Of a stretch of DNA of 19,827 nucleotides, positions 14,830 through 19,827 are shown one piece after another. The notes beneath the pieces are model-generated. The model ran no database searches. It worked only from the letters and a program-made list of their open reading frames with translations, and was not told the origin of the DNA. Location: NCBI GenBank assembly GCA_011371465.1, contig DRQL01000068.1, positions 1 through 19,827 on the forward strand, read 5' to 3'. The DNA is from Gammaproteobacteria bacterium. Its GTDB lineage: Bacteria > Pseudomonadota > Gammaproteobacteria > DSM-19610. The translations under genes were made by a program, and so were the position numbers. Each line of letters begins with the position of its first letter. Position 1 is the first letter of the stretch.

Positions 14830-14904
14830 GATGGTCGGACGCACCTAAAGCGTAAAACCGTCTGTGGCTGACGGCAATGAACAATAACCTCGGGAACATG
14901 TTGC

Positions 14905-16890
14905 ATGCAGCAGGATCAACTCGACCAGCGCCTGAACGCCTACACCGCCTGGCGTGAAAAACTGATTCAGACCATCCAGAACTTCCAGGGCTGGCTCGAG
15001 GACAACGAGCTGGCGTCCGGCGAACAGGAATTCAGGATATTCGAAACCATAGAGGCACTGCGCAAGGACCGCCTCACCGTGGCCTTTGTGGCGGAATTTT
15101 CCCGCGGCAAGACCGAACTCATCAACGCGTTGTTCTTTGCTCACTACGGCCAGCGCCTGTTGCCCTCCGAAGCCGGGCGCACGACCATGTGTCCGACCGA
15201 GCTGTTTCACGACCCGGACTATGCCGAGGCCTATATCCGCCTGCTGCCCATCGAAACCCGGCTGCGCGACGAGAGCATCGCCGACCTGAAACAGGACCCC
15301 ATCCAGTGGACCCAGATCCAGCTCAATGTCGACGACCCGGAGCAGGTATCCGAAGCCCTGCACGAGGTCATCAGGACGCGCCAGATCGGGCTGGCCAAAG
15401 CAAGGGAACTGGGCCTGTACGACGAAAGCAGCGACCCGTATTTCCGCGCCCACGGCAAACCACCGGAACAGGTGGAAATCCCCCACTGGCGCCATGCCAT
15501 GATCAGCTTCCCGCACGAGTTGCTCAAAAAAGGACTGGTGGTGCTGGATACGCCGGGACTCAACGCCATGGGCAATGAACCCGAACTGACCCTGAACATG
15601 CTGCCTTCCGCCCAGGCGGTCATGTTCCTGCTGGGCGCCGATACCGGCGTCACCCACAGCGACATGGAGATGTGGGAGCATCACGTACGCAGCGTGCGCG
15701 ACCAGTCCGGGCGCAACCTGGTGGTGGTGCTGAACAAGATCGATACCCTGTGGGACGAGCTCAAGGACTCCTCCAGCATCAACGCCAGCATCAAGGCACA
15801 GCGTCTGGCCAGCGCCGAACAGTTGCAGGTTGACCCGGACCGGGTCTTCCCGATTTCCGCGCAAAAAGGCCTGCTCGGTAAAATTCGCAACGATACACAA
15901 CTGCTGAACAAAAGCCGTCTGCCGGAACTGGAAAAATTCCTGGCGGAAACCGTGCTGCCGGCCAAACAGGAAATCGTGCGCGGCAACCTGGTTGCGCAGA
16001 TCGGCGGCCTGGTCGACGACAACCTGCAACGGCTCGAGGAACAACGCAACACCATGACCCGGCAGCTCACCGAGTTACGCTCCCTGCGTGGCAAGAATGC
16101 CGATGTCATCATGCACCTGATGGCCAAATCGCGCGAGGAGCAGGCCGCCTACCTGCGCAACGTGGAGAGCTTCCAGAACAGCCGTCGTCTGCTGCAGAAC
16201 CAGGCGCGCAGCATGCTGGAGTCACTCAGTATGGATACCCTGGACCGGCTCATCAACAAGACCCGCGACAGCATGACCAACAGCTGGACCACGGCCGGCA
16301 TGAAGCGCGGCATGGAGACCTTCTTTGACGGCGCACGCGACGCCATGGAGCAGGTCAGCAGTCACGCGGAACAGACCCGCATGCTGATACGCGCCACCTA
16401 CAAGAAATTCCACGAAGAGCACGGTCTGCCGCAGATCACACCGAAACAGTACTCGGTGTCGCGGTTTTCCACCGAGCTGGAACGCCTCTACCACGAGGCG
16501 GAAACCTTCCGGCGCAGCCCGGTAACCGCCATGACCGAACAGTCCCACGTCATCAAGAAATTCTTTATCTCGCTGGTCAGCCACACGCGCAGCCTGTTCT
16601 TCAAGGCCAACCAGGACGCCAACATCTGGCTCAAGGAGGTCATGAACCCGCTGGTGCGGCAAATCAAGGAACACAAGGCCACCATGGAGAAACGGCTGGA
16701 AACGCTGCGCCGTATCAGCGAGTCACGTGACACCCTGGAAACCCGCATCCGGGAACTGGATGCCGGCCTGCGGGCCACCAAGAAACAGATCGACGTCCTG
16801 CAACAGATGCGCCACGCCATCCATACACCTCTGCCCGGCACGACCCGTGTTACGGATACAGAGGTGGAAAAAGCCGAAGTCATGGTATAA
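14905..16890 (+). CDS. Dynamin-like large GTPase
   Basis: This 661-residue protein is a bacterial dynamin-superfamily GTPase. The G1 loop is AEFSRGKT (63-70), with alanine in place of the usual first glycine; G2 threonines are at 93-94 (RTTMCP), G3 is DTPG at 215-218 and G4 is NKID at 277-280. The rest is helical: a long stalk-like region, a short hydrophobic stretch near 545-565 (FFISLVSHTRSLFF) that may act as a membrane paddle, and a C-terminal coiled coil at about 585-635 (MEKRLETLRRISESRDTLE). No signal peptide or true membrane helix is seen. The ATG at 14905 has GGGAA eight bases upstream. It forms its own transcription unit between a sigma-28-like promoter and a clear terminator. Such proteins are thought to remodel membranes; the specific role is unknown. 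Confidence 0.88.
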   Translation: MQQDQLDQRLNAYTAWREKLIQTIQNFQGWLEDNELASGEQEFRIFETIEALRKDRLTVAFVAEFSRGKTELINALFFAHYGQRLLPSEAGRTTMCPTELFHDPDYAEAYIRLLPIETRLRDESIADLKQDPIQWTQIQLNVDDPEQVSEALHEVIRTRQIGLAKARELGLYDESSDPYFRAHGKPPEQVEIPHWRHAMISFPHELLKKGLVVLDTPGLNAMGNEPELTLNMLPSAQAVMFLLGADTGVTHSDMEMWEHHVRSVRDQSGRNLVVVLNKIDTLWDELKDSSSINASIKAQRLASAEQLQVDPDRVFPISAQKGLLGKIRNDTQLLNKSRLPELEKFLAETVLPAKQEIVRGNLVAQIGGLVDDNLQRLEEQRNTMTRQLTELRSLRGKNADVIMHLMAKSREEQAAYLRNVESFQNSRRLLQNQARSMLESLSMDTLDRLINKTRDSMTNSWTTAGMKRGMETFFDGARDAMEQVSSHAEQTRMLIRATYKKFHEEHGLPQITPKQYSVSRFSTELERLYHEAETFRRSPVTAMTEQSHVIKKFFISLVSHTRSLFFKANQDANIWLKEVMNPLVRQIKEHKATMEKRLETLRRISESRDTLETRIRELDAGLRATKKQIDVLQQMRHAIHTPLPGTTRVTDTEVEKAEVMV

Positions 16891-16918
16891 ATTCAGGGCA
16901 GGATGCAGAAATGCACAG

Positions 16919-16949
16919 GCGGGGACGGGTCTGCCCTCCCCGCTTTTTT
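16919..16949 (+). terminator. Rho-independent terminator after the dynamin-like GTPase
   Basis: The stem GCGGGGA (16919-16925) pairs with TCCCCGC (16937-16943), extended inside by GGG/CCC around a TCTG loop with one bulged C, and is followed at once by six T residues (16944-16949). It lies 29 bases after the GTPase stop and is the clearest terminator in the window. Confidence 0.9.
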
Positions 16950-17026
16950 ATTTTGCCCGCAGCACGCTCCGCTTTGGTCTATAGTTCAGGTGGAGACCTG
17001 CATTTTTCGGCAAGGAGAAACCGGCT

Positions 17027-17473
17027 ATGTACAAGAAAAACCTGTTGCCATTCCTGTTCAGTATCCTGGTTGCCATGACGGGCGCAGCCTGGGCGGAAAA
17101 CTCACAGGATTTCGGTGACTATGTAGTCCATTTCAACGCCCTCAACACCAACCACCTGCCGCCTACCGTCACCCGTGAATACGGCATCAAGCGCAGCAAG
17201 AACCGCGGCATGATCAACATCGCGATACTGCGCAAGGTACTGGGCACCACCGGCCAACCGGTGCAGGCCGATGTCAGTGCATCCGCCACCAACCTGACCG
17301 GTCAGAAACGCGATATCAAGCTGCGTGAAGTACGCGAGGCCACGGCCATTTACTACATAGGCACTTTCCCCATCACCCACGAAGAGACGCTGCGTTTTAC
17401 CGTACAGGTAAAACCGGAAGGTGGTGTTGAGGCCCACGAAGTGAAATTCACGCACCAGTTCTTTACGGAATAA
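17027..17473 (+). CDS. Secreted DUF4426 family protein
   Basis: The 148-residue product has a Sec signal peptide (KK near the N-terminus, hydrophobic core LLPFLFSILVAM, cleavage predicted after AWA at residue 23), so the mature protein of about 125 residues should be periplasmic. The mature part contains FGDYVVHFNALNT, the segment YGIKRSKNRGMINIAIL and a beta-rich end (VKFTHQFF) as in DUF4426, whose function is unknown. In Pseudomonas a DUF4426 gene (PA0388) lies near proC-yggT. An excellent ribosome binding site AAGGAG (17012-17017) stands nine bases before the ATG. TATAGT at 16980-16985 may be its -10. Its 3' end overlaps the 3' end of the opposite gene by 11 bases. Confidence 0.88.
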   Translation: MYKKNLLPFLFSILVAMTGAAWAENSQDFGDYVVHFNALNTNHLPPTVTREYGIKRSKNRGMINIAILRKVLGTTGQPVQADVSASATNLTGQKRDIKLREVREATAIYYIGTFPITHEETLRFTVQVKPEGGVEAHEVKFTHQFFTE

Positions 17474-18143
17474 GCCGGAACAGGGAATACAGGCCGAACA
17501 GGATCACCAGCAATCCGGCCAACTGCCGGGTGCGTGCTTCACGCACCCGGGCAGACAGCCAGCCGGCAGCCACCCCCATCGCCAGCAGGTTGGGCAGGGT
17601 CCCCAGGCCGAAACTGAACAGCAACGCCGCCCCCTGTAACGGACTGCCCGTGGATACCGACCACACCAGTACGCTGTAGACCAGCCCACAGGGCAGCCAG
17701 CCCCATACCAGGCCCAGCAGAAACGCCTGTCCGGGCGATCTCACCGGCAGAAAACGCCGCCCCAGCGGTTCCAGCCCGGCCCACACCCGGCCGCCGATGC
17801 GCTCCACCTGCGCCAGCCCCTGCCACCAGCCGCCCAGGTACAGGCCCAGTGCCACCATGAACAGGGCGGCGATCACCTGTAACCCCAGCTGCAGCTGGTG
17901 CACGCCGCTCCAGTGCGCAGCCAGCCAGCCGACCCCGCCCAGCAAGGCACCGGCCAGCGTATAGCTGCTGATCCTGGCCAGGTTGTAGGCCAGCAGGTAC
18001 TTCCAGCGCGCGGCACCATGACGCTGTGACTCCGGCAACCCCATGGAAAGCGCGGCGACAATGCCGCCACACATGCCGACACAATGAACCCCGCCCAGCA
18101 GGCCGACCAGGAACGCGGACAGCAGGGAAACGTCAGTCAGCAT
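17463..18143 (-). CDS. TauE/SafE (UreH-like, COG2836) family membrane protein
   Basis: This 226-residue inner-membrane protein has about six helices. The N-terminal signature GGVHCVGMCGGIVAALSMG (His20, Cys21, Cys25) and a second signature WGWLPCGLVYSVLVW are typical of the COG2836 group labelled sulfite exporter TauE/SafE. Members often sit beside cbb3 oxidase or copper genes, and the paired cysteines suggest metal or thiol transport, but the substrate is not established and no such neighbour is here. I chose the ATG at 18141-18143, which gives the family's usual start just before the first helix; an upstream in-frame start would add 24 non-conserved residues read from within ampG. It overlaps the ampG end by 11 bases. 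Confidence 0.85.
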   Translation of the reverse strand: MLTDVSLLSAFLVGLLGGVHCVGMCGGIVAALSMGLPESQRHGAARWKYLLAYNLARISSYTLAGALLGGVGWLAAHWSGVHQLQLGLQVIAALFMVALGLYLGGWWQGLAQVERIGGRVWAGLEPLGRRFLPVRSPGQAFLLGLVWGWLPCGLVYSVLVWSVSTGSPLQGAALLFSFGLGTLPNLLAMGVAAGWLSARVREARTRQLAGLLVILFGLYSLFRLIP

Positions 18144-19368
18144 GCGCGACCGGTTCGACCAGCCAGCCGCGGAAACGCCGCAGCAGCAACAGTCCGGGGA
18201 TGGCGACCAGCGCACAGAACACGAAAAAACCGAACCAGCCGAAGCTCTCCGCCATATAGCCGGTGGGCGCGGCCACGATAACGCGCGGAATGCCCATCAG
18301 GCTGCTCAGCAACGCGTACTGGGTGGCGGTGAACTTCCGGTTGGTGATGCTGGCCATAAACGCCACAAAGGCCGCTGTACCCATGCCGCCACTGAGATTC
18401 TCGAAAGCGATCACCGCCGCCAGCAGGGGCAGGCTGTAGCCTACGTCCGCCAGCACGGCGAAACCGGCCGTGGACAGGGCCTGCAGGATGCCGAATCCCC
18501 ACAGCGCCCGGTAGATCCCCAGGCGAAGAATCAGAACACCACCCAGGAAACCGCCGATGATGGTTGCCCAGAAACCGAACAGCTTCACCACCGCGCCGAT
18601 TTCCGTCATGCTGAAACCGATATCGAGATAGAATGGCGTGGTCATGTTGCTGGCCATGGTATCGCCGACCTTGTAGAGCAGGATGAACAGCAGCACCAGC
18701 AGCGCGTGATGGCGGCGGAAATAGTCGGTGAATGGCTGGATCACCGCTTCACGCAGGGTGGTCGGCGTACCTTCCGCAACTTCCGGTTCGGGGGCGAACA
18801 GGGTGGTCAGGATACCGGCCAGCATGCCCACCGCCATGATCTGGTAGACGGCGCTGAAGGGCATGAAATCCGCCATGATCAGGCCACCCCCGGAGGCCAG
18901 CAACATGCCGACGCGATACCCGTTCACGTACAGAGAAGCGCCCAGGCCCAGCTCGCGGTCCGACAGGGCCTCGCGCCGGTAGGCATCGATCACGATATCC
19001 TGGCTGGAGGAAAAAAAGGTCACCAGCCAGGCCACCACCGCGACGATAAGCGGGCTCTGCGCCGGGTGTGTCCAGCCCAGCCCGGCGATGGACACCATGA
19101 GCGATGCCTGGATGAGCAGCAGCCAGCCACGTCGCCGCCCCAGCAAAGGCAGGCTGAAGCGATCCAGTAACGGCGCCCACAGGAACTTCAGCGTATAGGG
19201 CAGCCCCACCAGGGCAAACAGACCGATGGTCCCCAGGTCGACCCCCTCGCGGGTCATCCACGCCTGCAGCACGGAACCGGTGAGCAGCAACGGCAAGCCC
19301 GAGGAAAAACCCATCAACAGGGCCACCAGCATGCGCCCTGAAAAAACCGTCCGGGCCAGGCTAGTCAT
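18133..19368 (-). CDS. ampG: AmpG-like muropeptide permease (MFS)
   Basis: AmpG brings anhydro-muropeptides from the periplasm into the cytoplasm for cell-wall recycling, and in species with AmpR/AmpC this controls beta-lactamase induction. The 411-residue protein has about 12 membrane helices. Family marks are MLVALLMGFSSGLPLLLTGS at the start, LWAPLLDRFSLPLLGRRRGW, SSSQDIVIDAYRREAL, YKVGDTMASNMTTPFYLDIG and GMGTAAFVAFMASITNRKFT. It lacks the C-terminal extension of E. coli AmpG (491 residues). The ATG overlaps the xthA stop (ATGA), so it is coupled to xthA. No ampC, ampD or ampR is in the window. Confidence 0.9.
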   Translation of the reverse strand: MTSLARTVFSGRMLVALLMGFSSGLPLLLTGSVLQAWMTREGVDLGTIGLFALVGLPYTLKFLWAPLLDRFSLPLLGRRRGWLLLIQASLMVSIAGLGWTHPAQSPLIVAVVAWLVTFFSSSQDIVIDAYRREALSDRELGLGASLYVNGYRVGMLLASGGGLIMADFMPFSAVYQIMAVGMLAGILTTLFAPEPEVAEGTPTTLREAVIQPFTDYFRRHHALLVLLFILLYKVGDTMASNMTTPFYLDIGFSMTEIGAVVKLFGFWATIIGGFLGGVLILRLGIYRALWGFGILQALSTAGFAVLADVGYSLPLLAAVIAFENLSGGMGTAAFVAFMASITNRKFTATQYALLSSLMGIPRVIVAAPTGYMAESFGWFGFFVFCALVAIPGLLLLRRFRGWLVEPVAHAD

Positions 19369-19827
19369 AGCGAATAGTCATAATCCATGATCAGCGGCGC
19401 ATGATCGGAGAAACGTTTCGCTCGGTAGATCCGCGCGGCCTGCACCCGCTTGCCCATGCCGGGCGTCACCACCTGGTAATCGATGCGCCAGCCCACGTTT
19501 TTCTCCCAGGCCCGGCCCCGGTTGGACCACCAGGTGTATTGATCGGGGCGCTGGTCAACCGCCCGAAACGCGTCGATATAACCGGCCGGCCCGAACAACT
19601 CGTCCATCCAGCTGCGTTCCTCGGGCAGAAAACCGGAATTCTTCTGGTTGCCACGCCAGTTTTTCAGATCGATCTGCCGATGCGCGATATTCCAGTCACC
19701 ACAGATGATGTACTCACGGCGCCGGCGCCGGAGTTTGCGCAGGTAGGGCATAAAGCGGTCCATCATGGCGAATTTCTTCTGCTGGCGTTCCTCGCTGGAG
19801 GATCCCGAATGCAGGTACAGCGAGATC
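19365..19827 (-). CDS. xthA: Exodeoxyribonuclease III, XthA family (partial, N-terminus outside window)
   Basis: Exonuclease III cuts DNA at abasic sites and trims 3' ends during base excision repair. Only the last 153 residues are inside the window; the frame runs off the edge upstream of the first visible Met (ISLYLHSGSSSEERQQKK precedes it). The visible part has the catalytic CGDWNIAHRQIDLKNW, NSGFLPEERSWMDELF, YTWWSNRGRAWEKNVGWRID and the closing RFSDHAPLIMDY with the active-site Asp-His. These signatures place it in the XthA (Neisseria/Bacillus ExoA-like) group. It leads an xthA-ampG-TauE/SafE chain on the minus strand. Confidence 0.95.
   Translation of the reverse strand, partial: ISLYLHSGSSSEERQQKKFAMMDRFMPYLRKLRRRRREYIICGDWNIAHRQIDLKNWRGNQKNSGFLPEERSWMDELFGPAGYIDAFRAVDQRPDQYTWWSNRGRAWEKNVGWRIDYQVVTPGMGKRVQAARIYRAKRFSDHAPLIMDYDYSL

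Noticed and set aside
14845..16044. Long open frame on the minus strand (399 codons)
   Set aside because: It lies opposite the dynamin-like GTPase, whose plus-strand frame has clear G motifs. The minus translation shows no recognisable domain and is typical of GC-rich shadow frames.
18142..19170. Plus-strand open frame of 342 codons opposite ampG
   Set aside because: The translation is a His/Gln/Glu-rich mirror of a hydrophobic membrane protein, which is what antisense of membrane codons gives.
1..19827. Defence island, prophage, transposon, CRISPR array or RNA gene
   Set aside because: Nearly all bases are covered by recognisable core genes. I saw no transposase, integrase, direct-repeat array, tRNA cloverleaf or rRNA sequence.

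Overview
The window is a dense, GC-rich stretch of bacterial chromosome that looks like a gammaproteobacterium outside the enterics. The evidence is the Pil-Chp twitching cluster (pilG-pilH-pilI-pilJ), gshB, a TonB3-type protein, yqgE-ruvX, the pyrR-pyrB-pyrC' aspartate transcarbamoylase operon, pilT-pilU and proC-yggT-yggU, all within 15 kb. From memory this is close to the Pseudomonas aeruginosa PA0388-PA0411 neighbourhood, but with other insertions and losses, so a Chromatiales-like or related relative is possible. The exact taxon cannot be read from the window. I found no tRNA, rRNA, CRISPR array, insertion sequence or phage gene.

Layout. (1) Positions 1-2859, minus strand: pilG, pilH, pilI and the N-terminal two thirds of pilJ, the front half of a chemotaxis-like system that controls type IV pili. 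(2) Positions 3077-5070, plus strand: gshB, then an ApbE-type flavin transferase lipoprotein coupled to it by a 4-base overlap. (3) Positions 5097-10693, plus strand: a TonB3-like protein, yqgE, ruvX, pyrR, pyrB, the degenerate dihydroorotase pyrC' and a PyrK-like FAD/2Fe-2S electron-transfer subunit. From yqgE onward the genes overlap or nearly touch. (4) Positions 10700-12870, minus strand: pilT then pilU, the retraction ATPases. (5) Positions 13036-14736, plus strand: proC, yggT, yggU; yggS, often found beside proC, is missing. (6) Positions 14905-16890, plus strand: a large dynamin-like GTPase behind a good match to a sigma-28 (FliA) promoter, closed by a rho-independent terminator. (7) Positions 17027-17473, plus strand: a secreted DUF4426 protein. 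(8) Positions 17463-19827, minus strand: xthA (N-terminus outside the window), ampG and a TauE/SafE (COG2836-like) membrane protein, chained by overlaps.

The genes fall into three themes: building and steering type IV pilus motility (pilGHIJ, pilTU, probably tonB3), pyrimidine and proline synthesis, and housekeeping (glutathione, 16S rRNA processing, cell-wall recycling, DNA repair). I see no self-contained novel defence or mobile system. The least ordinary points are the dynamin-like GTPase with its sigma-28-like promoter and alanine-variant P-loop, the PyrK-like protein without a visible PyrD partner, the ApbE insertion after gshB, and several promoters placed almost directly on start codons.
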